The notes below the pieces were generated by a model, which worked only from the letters and a program-made list of their open reading frames with translations, was not told the DNA's origin and did not search any database. A program made the position numbers and the translations under genes. From the NCBI RefSeq assembly GCF_025753855.1, contig NZ_JAOWPT010000002.1:620001-684000 (forward strand): 64,000 nucleotides of DNA, read 5' to 3'. This DNA comes from Mesorhizobium sp. ZC-5 (GTDB lineage: Bacteria > Pseudomonadota > Alphaproteobacteria > Rhizobiales > Rhizobiaceae). The number at the start of each line of letters is the position of its first letter. Position 1 is the first letter of the stretch. Positions 16,590 to 29,150 of the stretch are shown piece after piece.

Positions 16590-18560
16590 ATGAATACGAC
16601 AGCCAATGGTCCCGCGCCTTCGCCGCGGGTGAAGATCGACACGCTCGTTCCACAAGCGCATGCGCCGGCTGTTACCTATCCCACTTTGATCACCGTGGCG
16701 GCTACCGTGGCGGCCCTTTATTTCGGCAAGGACATCTTCCTGCCGCTGGCCGTCGCCGTGCTGTTGACCTTCGCGCTGGCGCCGGTGGTTTCCTGGCTGA
16801 GGAAGTTCCGCCTGCCGCGCATTGCCGCTGTCATCGCAACGGTCATAGCGGCCTTTGCGGCGATTACGCTGTTCGGCGCCATCGTGGCGACACAGCTCGG
16901 CGTGCTGGCGGGAAACCTGCCGCTCTACCAGTCCAACATCGAGGCCAAGGTTCGCGTCGTCAAGGACGCCAATGTCGGCGAGGGCATCGTCAACCGGGTG
17001 TCGCGCCTGCTGGAGCGGCTGGGCGCCGAGATCAGGCGGAACGATCCGCCGGCAGGCACCAACCCGGCGGGGGTGAACGAGCAGCCGCAGGTCAAGCCGT
17101 TGCCGGTCGAGGTGATCGAGCCGGAATTGCAGCCTCTTCAGGTGTTGCAGACCATCATCGGGCCGCTGCTCGAGCCGCTCGCCACGGGCGGCATAATCAT
17201 CGTTGTGGTGATCTTCATGCTGGTTAAGCGCGAGGACCTGCGCGACCGCTTCATCAGGCTGGTCGGCGCCAGCGATCTCCACCGCACCACCGAGGCGCTG
17301 CAGGACGCCGGCAAGCGGGTCGGGCAATACCTTTTGATGCAGTTGATCGTCAACGTCACCTACGCAATCCCGATCGGCATCGGGCTGTGGATCATCGGCG
17401 TACCCAACGCGCTGTTGTGGGGACTGCTGGCGCTGGTGCTGCGCTTCGTACCCTATATCGGGCCGATCATCGCTGCGATCTTCCCGCTGGTGCTGGCGCT
17501 CGCCGTCGATCCCGGCTGGACGATGGTACTCTGGACCGCGGCACTGTTCATCGTCGTGGAACTCATCAGCAACAATGCGATCGAACCGTGGCTTTACGGG
17601 TCGCGTACGGGATTGTCGCCGCTGGCGGTGATTGTCGCGGCGATCTTCTGGACCTGGCTATGGGGACCGCTCGGCCTGCTCTTGTCGACGCCGCTGACCG
17701 TCTGCCTGGTGGTGCTCGGGCGGCATGTGCCGCAGTTCGAATTCCTCGACGTGCTGTTCGGCAGCGAGCCGGTCCTGGAACCGCACGAAGCGCTCTACCA
17801 GCGTCTGCTGGCCGGCGACCCGGACGAGGCGACCGACCGCGCCGAAGAGTTTCTGGTCGACAACGATCTGTTCGATTTCTACGAAAAAGTCGCCATTCCG
17901 GCCCTGGCGCTCGGTGAACTTGACCGCGCCCGGGGCGTCATGGACGAGGCCCGCCGCCAGCGCGTTGCCGAAGGCGCGATGACGCTGGTCGACAATCTCG
18001 AAGAGTACGCCGAGGAGGAAGCGGCGGAGGAGGACGACGAAGAAGCTGATGAAGAGGAGGACGATGATGATGTCGACCTGCCCGACGGCGAAGGCAAGAC
18101 GGTGCTTTGCATCGGCGGACGCGGCGAACTCGACGAAGCGTCGGCTGCGATGCTCGCGCAGGTGCTGACCGCGCACGGCGCCACGGCACGCCTCGCCGAG
18201 ACCAGGGCAATTGCCTCCGGCAGCATCGCCCGGCTCGACTTCGAGGGGCTGCATTCAGTGGCGATCGCCTATCTGAACGGCGATTCCGTTGCTCATGCGC
18301 GCTACATGGTCCGCCGGATCAAGCGGGCCCACAAGACGTTGCGCGTTGGCGTGGCGTTCTGGCTTCCGCCCGAGGATCACTTCAGCGACGCCAAGCTGAC
18401 CGCCTCCATCAATTGCGATTTCGTTGCCCACAAGCTGACTGAAGCCGTCGCCGGCGCGCTGTCGGATGAGGTCGCGGTGGCGATCAAGCCGGCGCCGCGG
18501 CGGGTTCAGAAGCGGCGTAAACCGGCAAAGCCGAAGACGAAGGCCAAGGAAAGCGTCTGA
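16590..18560 (+). CDS. AI-2E family transporter with C-terminal soluble domain
   Basis: A 656-residue inner-membrane protein. Residues about 30-390 form the AI-2E (PerM/TqsA) permease with seven to eight helices, including LLWGLLALVLRFVPYIGP and the PLGLLLSTPLTVCLVVLG end block. The rest is soluble: a helical part to about 470, an acidic Glu/Asp run (about 471-500), then an alpha/beta domain starting KTVLCIGGRGELDEA and a Lys/Arg-rich tail. The usual family length is near 350, so the C-terminal 270 residues are an extension. Substrate unknown; autoinducer transport should not be assumed. Confidence 0.9.
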   Translation: MNTTANGPAPSPRVKIDTLVPQAHAPAVTYPTLITVAATVAALYFGKDIFLPLAVAVLLTFALAPVVSWLRKFRLPRIAAVIATVIAAFAAITLFGAIVATQLGVLAGNLPLYQSNIEAKVRVVKDANVGEGIVNRVSRLLERLGAEIRRNDPPAGTNPAGVNEQPQVKPLPVEVIEPELQPLQVLQTIIGPLLEPLATGGIIIVVVIFMLVKREDLRDRFIRLVGASDLHRTTEALQDAGKRVGQYLLMQLIVNVTYAIPIGIGLWIIGVPNALLWGLLALVLRFVPYIGPIIAAIFPLVLALAVDPGWTMVLWTAALFIVVELISNNAIEPWLYGSRTGLSPLAVIVAAIFWTWLWGPLGLLLSTPLTVCLVVLGRHVPQFEFLDVLFGSEPVLEPHEALYQRLLAGDPDEATDRAEEFLVDNDLFDFYEKVAIPALALGELDRARGVMDEARRQRVAEGAMTLVDNLEEYAEEEAAEEDDEEADEEEDDDDVDLPDGEGKTVLCIGGRGELDEASAAMLAQVLTAHGATARLAETRAIASGSIARLDFEGLHSVAIAYLNGDSVAHARYMVRRIKRAHKTLRVGVAFWLPPEDHFSDAKLTASINCDFVAHKLTEAVAGALSDEVAVAIKPAPRRVQKRRKPAKPKTKAKESV

Positions 18561-18603
18561 CAGGTGCTGGGCTGCTGCCGATCATGGCGACGCGGGCGAT
18601 GCG

Positions 18604-19127
18604 TCAGGATTTCGGGCGCTTCAGCCCCGCGACGTGGATCGAGATTTCGCCGGCCTCGAACGTCTTCCACGCTTCGTCGGCAGCCCGGCGATAATCCGGG
18701 CGGTCGCCAGCGTCTTCTGGTGACGGCAGCGCGAGCTTGCCGTCGCAATAGACATAGAAATCGGTCTCCTGGCGAATGACGTCCGAACCAGCGATGTAGA
18801 TCGGGGCGGAGTAGATGAAACGGGTACGGGCTATCGCGAACGAGTCCGGCGCTGCGATCGTCAATCTTGTTTGTTGCCGTCCGGTTTCGCCGAAATCGGT
18901 GCGGACCAGATAGCGCGGTTTTCCCGACGTTTCATCGATGTGGATTTCCCAGACACCGCCCTCGGCGCTCTGTTGTTCCATAACGTCGATGGTGTCGCTC
19001 GCCTTTTCGGGCAATGGCGCGTCCATCAGCCGTTTCAGGAGCGGGCCATCGCAGGCGGCAGCCGCAGGTGAGACGATCATGGCGGCTGCCAGAACGAGGA
19101 ATGAAGCCGGCTTATAGCCCCTAGGCA

Positions 19128-19128
<1 letters not shown>
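18604..19128 (-). CDS. Secreted hypothetical protein downstream of gyrB
   Basis: A 174-residue product with a Sec signal peptide (about 1-25, core FLVLAAAMIVSPAAAA). The mature part has one early Cys and a beta-rich body (VWEIHIDETSGKPRYLVRT and YFVYCDGKLALP-like strands). I do not recognise a family. Its ATG overlaps the gyrB stop codon by one base, so it is probably translated from the gyrB transcript. Periplasmic location is inferred from the signal peptide. Confidence 0.8.
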
Positions 19129-22051
<2,923 letters not shown>

Positions 22052-22975
22052 ATGGCGACAAAGCATCGATGGGGCGCGCTCGCGCTTGCGATAATGTTGG
22101 GATTGACGGGAAGCGGCTATGCAGCCGAAAACTCCGGCTGCGCCGCTGCCAAGAAGGTGGATCGCAGCGAGGCTCTCGGTTCGACCTTCGAAGGTGAAAT
22201 CCCCGCCGCCTGCATCGGCAACGAGGCGAAGCTGGTTCTGCCCCGTGTGCGAGGCAAGCGCGGCGTTAGCACCGTGGTCAAGGACGCGGCAAAGCCAAAA
22301 CAGGAAAACAGTGTCGGGGTGGCAGTGAGCGGCAAGGAAATCCATCCGGAACTGGGCTTCGTTCACAGGCTCTACCGGCCGGAACGGCCGAGCGGCGAGA
22401 CGCTGGTACTGCTGCATGGTTCCGGCGGCGACGAATCGACCCTGCTGCCGTTGGCGCAGCAGATCGCGCCCAACGCGACATTGCTTGCCGTGCGCGGCCG
22501 CGTTGTTCAGGACGGCGTGACGCGCTGGTATCGCCGGGTGACGCCGGTACGCTTCGACCAGAACGACATCCGTGCCGAGGCCGACGCCTTCGCGATATTC
22601 CTGAGGGCTGCGTCGAAAGCCTATGGTTTCGATCTGATGCGCACCACGTTCGTCGGCTATTCGAATGGCGCCAACCTGGTGGCGGCGCTGTCGCTGCTGC
22701 ATCCCGGCCTCGTCCAGCGCGCGGCGCTTCTGCGTTCGATGCCAGTGCTGGACAAGCCTCCAGTCGCCGATCTTGCGGCCGCGAATTTCCTGGTCGTCGC
22801 CGGCAAGAACGATGGACTTTACGCCCGTTACGCGCCGGCGCTGGAAAAAGTGCTTGCCAGGAATGGCGCCCACGTTATCGCGCATATGATCCCGGCGGGC
22901 CATGGCCTTGACGACGAAGATGCCAGGCTGGTCGGCGAATGGCTTGCCGGCGCGGCTACTGTTTCGATGAAATAG
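22052..22975 (+). CDS. Secreted alpha/beta hydrolase (phospholipase/carboxylesterase type)
   Basis: A 307-residue protein with a signal peptide (residues about 1-25, ending SGYAA) and an alpha/beta hydrolase domain from about residue 100. The nucleophile is S204 in GYSNGAN, the acid is probably the Asp in AGKNDGLY, and the base is the His in PAGHGLD. LVLLHGSGGDES provides the oxyanion region. This matches the phospholipase/carboxylesterase family; the substrate is unknown. I start at ATG 22052 because the signal peptide begins there, not at the earlier in-frame ATG. Confidence 0.85.
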   Translation: MATKHRWGALALAIMLGLTGSGYAAENSGCAAAKKVDRSEALGSTFEGEIPAACIGNEAKLVLPRVRGKRGVSTVVKDAAKPKQENSVGVAVSGKEIHPELGFVHRLYRPERPSGETLVLLHGSGGDESTLLPLAQQIAPNATLLAVRGRVVQDGVTRWYRRVTPVRFDQNDIRAEADAFAIFLRAASKAYGFDLMRTTFVGYSNGANLVAALSLLHPGLVQRAALLRSMPVLDKPPVADLAAANFLVVAGKNDGLYARYAPALEKVLARNGAHVIAHMIPAGHGLDDEDARLVGEWLAGAATVSMK

Positions 22976-23023
22976 GCAGGGCTTTCTGCCGGTCGGCAAG
23001 CCACTGGGCGGCTTGGCCTAGCG

Positions 23024-23596
23024 TTATGCCGCTCCACGCAGCGGTTTCAGCGCCTCCGCCCAGCGATGCAGTTCGTCGAGCATCGTGGTGGCGCTCTTCT
23101 CGATGATTTCGGTCGGCTTGAAGACGCCGTCGGCATCGAGATGCTGTTGATAGCTGAAGATCGGCACGCCTTCGGGAATCGGCATGATCTTCAGGGACGT
23201 CAGCAGCGGTTTTGCCGATTGCACCGCCCGCAGGCCGCCGGACACGCCGCCGTAGCTCAGGAAGCCGGCCGGCTTATAGTGCCATTCGGAGAGCACGAAA
23301 TTGAGCGCGTTCACCAGCGAGGGCGCCGCGAAATAATTGTACTCCGGCGTGACCAAGACGAACGCATCCGCCGATTTGACCGACGCCGCCCAGGCTTTCG
23401 TGTGTTCGTGCTCGTACTGGGCGAGGCGCGGATGGCGGGGCTCGTCGTAGACCGGCAGGTTGAAGTCAGCCAGGTCGACCAGCACTGGATCGAACCTGCC
23501 GTGCTGGCGGGCGAAATTGTCGAACCATTTGCCGAAGACCGGGCCGACGCGGCCCGGCCGCGTGCTGGCGATGATGACGTTCAGTCGAAGGGTCAC
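23024..23596 (-). CDS. NADPH-dependent FMN reductase family protein
   Basis: A 190-residue flavodoxin-like protein. Family features are NVIIASTRPGRVGPVFGKW, binding the FMN phosphate, and LVTPEYNYFAAPSLVNALNF, the typical PEYN loop. It likely reduces FMN, quinones, azo compounds or chromate with NAD(P)H. I start at GTG 23596, which has AGGAG six bases upstream; an in-frame ATG at 23635 would add 13 residues with no family match. It is divergent from the P450 gene and might supply reduced flavin nearby, but this is inference. Confidence 0.9.
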   Translation of the reverse strand: MTLRLNVIIASTRPGRVGPVFGKWFDNFARQHGRFDPVLVDLADFNLPVYDEPRHPRLAQYEHEHTKAWAASVKSADAFVLVTPEYNYFAAPSLVNALNFVLSEWHYKPAGFLSYGGVSGGLRAVQSAKPLLTSLKIMPIPEGVPIFSYQQHLDADGVFKPTEIIEKSATTMLDELHRWAEALKPLRGAA

Positions 23597-23786
23597 TCGA
23601 TGCTCCTGCGCTGTGGTACCTTTTGGTGACTGCACCTATGGCAGGCGGCGGCGCCCTGCAAGCTGCACCTTTAGGCAACACGGCATTCAGCCGGATTGAA
23701 TACGGCGTCGCGGAGCCGGCTTGCAGTTCGGTCACATGGACGCCCGCTTCCGGGCTTACTACATTGGTACGATCAGCGGAGCCTCG

Positions 23787-25178
23787 ATGGACAGCAAACC
23801 CGCCCCCTTCGTGCCGCCGGCGCCAAAGCCGCGCACCAGCCCGCCTTCGACACTGGAGATGATCCGCATCGTCTACCGGAATCCGCTCGAACTGTGGGGC
23901 GAACCTTCCTACAACGAGCCGTGGATCTCGGTGAACGGCATCGGCGGGCCTTTGGTGATCGCCAACGATCCCGGCCTCATTCGCCACGTACTGGTCGACA
24001 ACGCCAAGAACTACAAGATGGCGACGGTGCGCCAGATGATCCTGCGGCCGATCCTGCGCGACGGGTTGTTGACCGCCGAGGGCGACGTCTGGAAGCGCTC
24101 GCGCAAGGCGATGGCGCCAGTGTTCACGCCGCGCCACATTTTCGGTTTCGCCGCGCCGATGCTGAAGCGCACCGAAGAGTTCGTCGCCAAATACGAAAAT
24201 GCGCCCGAGCCGGTCGACATCGCGCATGACATGACCATGCTCACCTACGACATCCTCGCTGAAACGCTGTTTTCGGGCGAGATCGCGGGCGGCCAGGGCA
24301 CCTTTGCCCGCGAGATCGACCATCTGTTCGAAACCATGGGCCGCGTCGACCCGCTCGACCTCTTGCGCGCGCCGGAATGGCTGCCGCGCCTCACCCGGCT
24401 GCGCGGCCGCAAGACGATGGCCTATTTCCGCAAGATCGTCGCCGACACGGTGGCGATGCGCGAGGAGTGCATCAAGCGCGATCCGAAGTGTGCGCCCGAG
24501 GATTTCCTGACATTGCTGTTGCGTGCCGAAGGTCCAGACGGTCTGACCCGCGGCGAGATAGAGGACAACATCATCACCTTCATCGGCGCCGGCCACGAGA
24601 CCACGGCGCGTGCGCTGGGCTGGACGCTCTATTGCCTGGCGGAGGCGCCGTGGGAACGCGACCGCGTCGAGAGCGAGATCGACGCGGTGCTGGCACGCGA
24701 GCCGAACCCGGCGAAGTGGCTGGATGCCATGCCGTTCACCCGCGCCGCTTTCGAGGAAGCGCTGCGGCTCTATCCGCCGGCGCCATCGATCAACCGTGAG
24801 CCGATCGAGCCGGAAACCTACAAGGGCCTGAAAATCCCGAAGCGCGCGGCCGTCCTGATGATGCCGTGGACGGTGCATCGGCATCGCAAATTGTGGGATC
24901 AGCCGGACGCCTTCATGCCGGAGCGCTTCCACCCGGAAAACCGCGACAAGATCGACCGCTACCAATACCTGCCGTTCGGCGCCGGCCCGCGTGTCTGCAT
25001 CGGCGCCAGCTTCGCCATGCAGGAAGCGGTGATCGCGCTCGGCGTGCTTCTGTCGCGCTACCGGTTCGACACGACACCCGCGACGAAGCCCTGGCCTGTG
25101 CAGAAGCTGACGACACAGCCGCAAGGCGGCCTGCCGATGCGGGTGACGCGGCGGCGGACGGTTCGGGGAGACGGATGA
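23787..25178 (+). CDS. Cytochrome P450
   Basis: A 463-residue soluble P450 monooxygenase. Key motifs: the I-helix oxygen-binding GAGHETTA (about 267-274), the K-helix EEALRLYPP (ExxR), the PERF block and the heme loop FGAGPRVCIG with ligand C404. No membrane anchor is visible, as usual for bacterial class I P450s, which need a ferredoxin and reductase from elsewhere. I start at ATG 23787 (MDSKPAPFVPPAPKP). The Pro-rich start and the HRHRKLWDQPDAF block are P450-typical. Substrate unknown. Confidence 0.95.
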   Translation: MDSKPAPFVPPAPKPRTSPPSTLEMIRIVYRNPLELWGEPSYNEPWISVNGIGGPLVIANDPGLIRHVLVDNAKNYKMATVRQMILRPILRDGLLTAEGDVWKRSRKAMAPVFTPRHIFGFAAPMLKRTEEFVAKYENAPEPVDIAHDMTMLTYDILAETLFSGEIAGGQGTFAREIDHLFETMGRVDPLDLLRAPEWLPRLTRLRGRKTMAYFRKIVADTVAMREECIKRDPKCAPEDFLTLLLRAEGPDGLTRGEIEDNIITFIGAGHETTARALGWTLYCLAEAPWERDRVESEIDAVLAREPNPAKWLDAMPFTRAAFEEALRLYPPAPSINREPIEPETYKGLKIPKRAAVLMMPWTVHRHRKLWDQPDAFMPERFHPENRDKIDRYQYLPFGAGPRVCIGASFAMQEAVIALGVLLSRYRFDTTPATKPWPVQKLTTQPQGGLPMRVTRRRTVRGDG

Positions 25179-25224
25179 AGGACGTTATGCAGCTTTGACG
25201 GCACGGATCACCGGGCAAGTGCAG

Positions 25225-26454
25225 CTAGCGTTTCGCTAATCTGGTGAGGCTGGCATAACCTCGAACCACCGCTTCGCGTTCGTCATAGGAGGCGATCTTT
25301 TCCAGGTCCTCGAAACCGTCCGGCGCGCGCGCCTCGACCATATCAATCACACCTTCGGGGCCGCCCTGGCGATTGGCGAGGACGATCTGTGCCGTCTGCC
25401 CCCTCCGTTCGACATCGTAAGCGCCTAATGCCGCCTCGACGGAATTTGCAGAACGCAGATGTGTCATCAAGCTGCGTGCATCAAGAATGGCCTGGCTCGC
25501 GCCATTCGAACCGACTGGATACATCGGATGGGCTGCGTCCCCCAGAAGAGTGACGCAGCCGAACGACCATCGCGGCAGCGGATCTCGATCGCAGTTGGGA
25601 TATTCATAGAATTCACCGGTCGCGTTGATGATGTCCGCCGGTTCGACGAAGTCGAGACGAAAGCGATTGCGCACGAAGGGAAGCGCTTCCGTCAGGGCGC
25701 CGCGTCGACTCCAGTCTTCGCGGCGCAACGGTGAGCTGCCAGGGATGCCGGTTTTGGCCATCACCGCCCAATTGGTGAGCCGCATATCCGGCCGTGCCGG
25801 GTCCGCCTCGATCGGATAGAAAACGAACTTCGCCTGGTTGCCGCCAGCGATCGCCATGGTGCGGCCGTCCCGCCATGTCGGCCAGTCGGTGCAACCGCGC
25901 CAGAGCATCACGCCGTTCCAGATCGGCGGACCTTCATCGGGAAAGAGCCGCCGTCGCACGGTGGAATGAATACCATCCGCGCCGATCAGCAAGTCGCCGG
26001 ATGCCATCGTATGCGTGCCGCCTTGCCCGCTGATCTCGACGGAGGCGCTGCCTTCGGCCTGCCGGAAACTCTCAACCTGCCAACCGGTGCGGATTGCGCC
26101 CGGCCCCAGCCTCTCGACAACTGCCTTATGGAGAAGGCCAAGCAGCTTGCCCCGGTGAACGCTGATCTGCGGGAAATCGAGTCCTGCATCGATGCCCCGC
26201 AATTCCTGCCAAACAGTCTGGCCGAGGCGGTTGGCGTAGATCAGTTCTCGGGTTCGGATCCCCTGGGTGCTGAGGGCTTCAAGCAATCCCAGGCTCGCCA
26301 GCTCCTTGACGGCGTGAGGCAGCATGTTGATGCCGACACCGAGTTCCCGGATCTCTTCGGCTCGCTCGAACACTTCGACTTCTATGCCGGCACTATGCAG
26401 GAACAGGGCGGTGGTCAGTCCGCCGATGCCGCCGCCGGCGATCAACGCTTTCAT
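25225..26454 (-). CDS. FAD-dependent monooxygenase (PhzS/salicylate hydroxylase type)
   Basis: A 409-residue group A flavoprotein monooxygenase. The N-terminal GGGIGGLTTALFL is the FAD Rossmann motif, DLLIGADGIHSTVRR is the DG motif, and CVTLLGDAAHPMYPVGSNG is the GD motif binding the FAD ribityl chain. Such enzymes hydroxylate aromatic rings with NAD(P)H and oxygen. The sequence looks closest to PhzS-like flavin-dependent oxidoreductases; the substrate is not clear. ATG 26454 is chosen at the dinucleotide motif; upstream codons in the frame do not fit. It is convergent with the P450 gene. Confidence 0.9.
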   Translation of the reverse strand: MKALIAGGGIGGLTTALFLHSAGIEVEVFERAEEIRELGVGINMLPHAVKELASLGLLEALSTQGIRTRELIYANRLGQTVWQELRGIDAGLDFPQISVHRGKLLGLLHKAVVERLGPGAIRTGWQVESFRQAEGSASVEISGQGGTHTMASGDLLIGADGIHSTVRRRLFPDEGPPIWNGVMLWRGCTDWPTWRDGRTMAIAGGNQAKFVFYPIEADPARPDMRLTNWAVMAKTGIPGSSPLRREDWSRRGALTEALPFVRNRFRLDFVEPADIINATGEFYEYPNCDRDPLPRWSFGCVTLLGDAAHPMYPVGSNGASQAILDARSLMTHLRSANSVEAALGAYDVERRGQTAQIVLANRQGGPEGVIDMVEARAPDGFEDLEKIASYDEREAVVRGYASLTRLAKR

Positions 26455-26675
26455 GGTTCTGTTCTTTGTTGTTTGACTTACGGCACAGCCTATTGGTGCG
26501 GTTGTCTGTAACAAATGACTCAGCGCGGATGCACGCCAATAGGCCGACCATCCGCTTCCTCGATGGGGAGGAGGATAGCCAGTGCAACGGTTACGTGCAA
26601 ATTTCGCGCGACGGGACGCCGACACCGCCTTCTGTCAGCGTCATCCGGGGGTCGGTTACGGCCTCACTCGACTGC

Positions 26676-27494
26676 TCACACAAAAGCAAAAATGCGCGCT
26701 GGGCCGCCGGTGGCGCCTTTTATCTTGGGTGCGCCGACCACGATGGTAGCGCCCTTAGCCGGCACGCTGCCGAGGTTGGCGACGCCTTCAATGCCGTAAC
26801 GCCCTGACGGCAGCCAGGTGTTGTGCACGATGAAATCCGGTGACGCGCCGAAATCCAGTGAAAGCGTGTCGACGGCGATCGCCTTGGAGGTTCCTTCGAG
26901 CAGTTGTTTGACCGCTTCGACATGGAAGCCTGGGAAATGCATGGTCTTGCCGTCGTCGCCGAGATTGCGGAACTTGTCGGTCGCCACATGCGCATCCCAG
27001 CCCGACAGCATGGCGATCACCGCACCGTCCGGCAGGTCGCCATTGGCGTCCGTCCACGCCTTGATGTCGTCGGGGGTTACCTGCGAATCCTCGTTCTCGG
27101 CCGCCTTGGCGCGGATATCGATCACCACCAGTGGCGCGATCAGATCTTCGACCGGCAGTTCGGCGACCGATTTGCCGTCGGCGGTAAAATGCAGCGGTGC
27201 GTCGATATGGGTGCCGGTGTGCTCGCTGATCCGCCATTCATTGAGATTGAAGGTGTCCTTGGCGTGGCTGAATTTCTGCTCGATGAAGAGCTGCTGGCCG
27301 CCGAAATAGGTCGGGAACTTGTCCCAGATCTCGTGGGTCAGATCCTCCGCCTTGGCCGGCGTCTGGGCGAATAGCGGCGTCGGGGAAGCTGCAACGGCAA
27401 CCGCCGCGACCCCGGCGGCAGCGGTTCCCTTGAAGAAGTCGCGGCGCGACAGCATGCCCGATTTGACGTTTTCGATAACGCAATGATGGCACAT
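26676..27494 (-). CDS. TAT-exported cyclase family protein (kynurenine formamidase-like)
   Basis: A 272-residue metal-dependent hydrolase of the cyclase family. Residues 17-23 (RRDFFKG) followed by an Ala-rich core form a twin-arginine signal, so the protein is folded before export to the periplasm. The metal site is HTGTHIDAPLHF at 92-103, the family hallmark. DTLSLDFG marks the C-terminal half. Relatives include kynurenine formamidase and isatin hydrolase, but periplasmic location makes tryptophan breakdown less likely. Substrate unknown. Confidence 0.88.
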   Translation of the reverse strand: MCHHCVIENVKSGMLSRRDFFKGTAAAGVAAVAVAASPTPLFAQTPAKAEDLTHEIWDKFPTYFGGQQLFIEQKFSHAKDTFNLNEWRISEHTGTHIDAPLHFTADGKSVAELPVEDLIAPLVVIDIRAKAAENEDSQVTPDDIKAWTDANGDLPDGAVIAMLSGWDAHVATDKFRNLGDDGKTMHFPGFHVEAVKQLLEGTSKAIAVDTLSLDFGASPDFIVHNTWLPSGRYGIEGVANLGSVPAKGATIVVGAPKIKGATGGPARIFAFV

Positions 27495-27579
27495 TTCGAT
27501 TACCTCGCTGGGAATGAATTCTAGCAGCGGGCAGGATGACGCTAGGTAAGGCGCCGCGCAAGAGGCTGGTGTTTCGCAA

Positions 27580-27954
27580 TCAGTTGCGGCCGTAGAACAC
27601 GTTTTCGACGTGCACCGGCCAGCGGCGCGGCAGCACCGCCACCATGTCGAAGCGGATCGACAGGCGGCCATGATCCGGCTGGCGCGACAGCCAGAGATCG
27701 GTGGCGGCTTCGATGCGACGCTCGGATTGCCGGGCGATGGCATCCATAGCCTCGATCAGCGTGGCGCGGACCTTGACCTCGACGATCAACACGAGGTCGC
27801 CGCGCCGGGCGATCAGGTCGATCTCGCCAAGTTTGGTGCGGTAGCGGCGGGCGACGATGCGATAGCCTTTCAGCATCAGGGCAAGGGCGGCCAGCCATTC
27901 GCCGCGGTGGCCGCGGCGATAGGCTTTCAAGCGCCTGGCCTTGAAATCAGCCAC
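27580..27954 (-). CDS. YraN/UPF0102 family nuclease-like protein
   Basis: A 124-residue protein of UPF0102, a restriction-endonuclease-like fold. Conserved residues are [16 protein letters not shown] at the start, the catalytic-like [21 protein letters not shown] with D and ExK, and the C-terminal RFDMVAVLP strand. The cellular role is not settled; a link to DNA recombination or uptake has been suggested for relatives. It overlaps rsmI by 8 bases, the usual arrangement of this pair. Confidence 0.93.
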   Translation of the reverse strand: MADFKARRLKAYRRGHRGEWLAALALMLKGYRIVARRYRTKLGEIDLIARRGDLVLIVEVKVRATLIEAMDAIARQSERRIEAATDLWLSRQPDHGRLSIRFDMVAVLPRRWPVHVENVFYGRN

Positions 27955-28855
27955 CGGCGGCGCCCTTGAGCTCCATCAGGCGCCGGTAGAGCGCCGGCTT
28001 GTGGCCGCCGGTCATGCGTGCCGCTTCGGCGGCGGCTTTCGACGCCGGCAGTTCGCTCGCCAATGACAGAAGCAGCCGGTCGACTTCTTCCGGTTCGGCA
28101 GCCGGGGCTTCTCCCGGCGGACCGACACAGACGACGATCTCGCCCCTCGGCGTGTCGGCTTCGGCGTAGTGTGCAGCAAGCGCCGAAAGCGTGCCGGTGC
28201 GCATTTCCTCGAAGGTTTTCGTCAGTTCGCGGCCGATCGCGGCGGGTCGTGCAACCCCCAGCACGTCAGCCATCGCGGCTAATGTGTCGGCGACACGGCG
28301 CGGCGATTCGAAGAAGATCAGTGTTGCCGGTATCGATTTCAGCGCTTCGAGCCGCGTCCGTTTCTGCCCGTCCTTCACCGGCAGGAAGCCGGCAAACAGA
28401 AAGGCGTCGGACGGCAGCCCTGATGCTGTCAGCGCCGCCAGCACTGCGGACGGACCAGGGATCGGCACCACCCTGATACCGGCCTCCAGTGCCTGGCCGA
28501 CAAGCCTGAAGCCGGGGTCGGAGACCAGCGGCGTGCCGGCGTCGGAAACCAGAGCCACGCTTCTGCCTGACGACAGCGCCTCGATCAGTCGTGGCCCGGC
28601 CTCGGCGGCATTGTGTTCGTGATAGGCGGTGCTGCGTTGGCGGATGCCGTAGCGGTCGAGCAGCACCCGGGTAACGCGTGTATCCTCGCAGGCGACGATG
28701 TCGGCGCCGGCCAGTGTTTCCAGCGCTCTGAGCGTGATGTCGGCGAGATTGCCGATCGGCGTCGCCACCAGATAGAGCGCCTGCTCGAGCGGCCGCGCGA
28801 CAATCTCGGTCTGCCCGATCATGTATGTTCTGCGCTGATCCGGATTTTCGCTCAT
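27947..28855 (-). CDS. rsmI: 16S rRNA (cytidine-1402 2'-O)-methyltransferase RsmI
   Basis: SAM-dependent enzyme that 2'-O-methylates C1402 in the ribosomal P site. The 302-residue tetrapyrrole-methylase-fold protein has [22 protein letters not shown], then [22 protein letters not shown] and the [18 protein letters not shown] motif. The start at ATG 28855 is supported by family length; an ATG at 28822 is a possible shorter alternative. It is followed by yraN in overlap. Confidence 0.95.
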   Translation of the reverse strand: MSENPDQRRTYMIGQTEIVARPLEQALYLVATPIGNLADITLRALETLAGADIVACEDTRVTRVLLDRYGIRQRSTAYHEHNAAEAGPRLIEALSSGRSVALVSDAGTPLVSDPGFRLVGQALEAGIRVVPIPGPSAVLAALTASGLPSDAFLFAGFLPVKDGQKRTRLEALKSIPATLIFFESPRRVADTLAAMADVLGVARPAAIGRELTKTFEEMRTGTLSALAAHYAEADTPRGEIVVCVGPPGEAPAAEPEEVDRLLLSLASELPASKAAAEAARMTGGHKPALYRRLMELKGAAGG

Positions 28856-28972
28856 TGGCCTTTCTTCGCATGGAGGCGGAGCTGTTGCAAAACGGAGAAT
28901 TCGCGTCGGGATTCCTCAGTCGGGAACAAAATCAGCCACCCATGAGTTCTTTCGGTTCTCGGGAGGAAATCG

Positions 28973-29149
28973 ATGAACACGCTGCAACTTTGCGGTTCTT
29001 TCGACCCTTATTATGCGGGGCGGAAGAACAAGTTCGCTTCAGTAGAGCTTCCGGGCAAGAAACCTGATCCGAAGCCAGCGGATGCTCCGGTACTTCCGGC
29101 TGCGAAGAAAGCCGGTAAACGTAAAGCAGTTTCCGACCGCAAAGGCTGA
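28973..29149 (+). CDS. Small basic hypothetical protein (58 aa)
   Basis: GGGAGGAAATCG lies directly before ATG 28973, and the frame runs 58 codons to TGA at 29147-29149. The product starts MNTLQLCGSFDPYYAGRKNK, then a Lys/Pro/Ala-rich half with KKPDPKPADAP and a basic KKAGKRKAVSDRKG end. The perfect ribosome site and the fit into the gap between divergent rsmI and convergent hemW (which ends two bases later) argue for a real gene. No family is recognised; the tail could bind nucleic acid. Confidence 0.6.
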   Translation: MNTLQLCGSFDPYYAGRKNKFASVELPGKKPDPKPADAPVLPAAKKAGKRKAVSDRKG

Positions 29150-29150
29150 G

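Noticed and set aside
23466-25124. Long minus-strand frame antisense to the P450 gene
   Set aside because: Low-complexity Arg/His-rich composition, and the plus strand encodes a complete P450.
28922-28947. GGAAC-N17-AGTT as an EcfG promoter for the 58-residue gene
   Set aside because: The -10 box misses the first position and the spacer is at the limit, so it is too weak to list.
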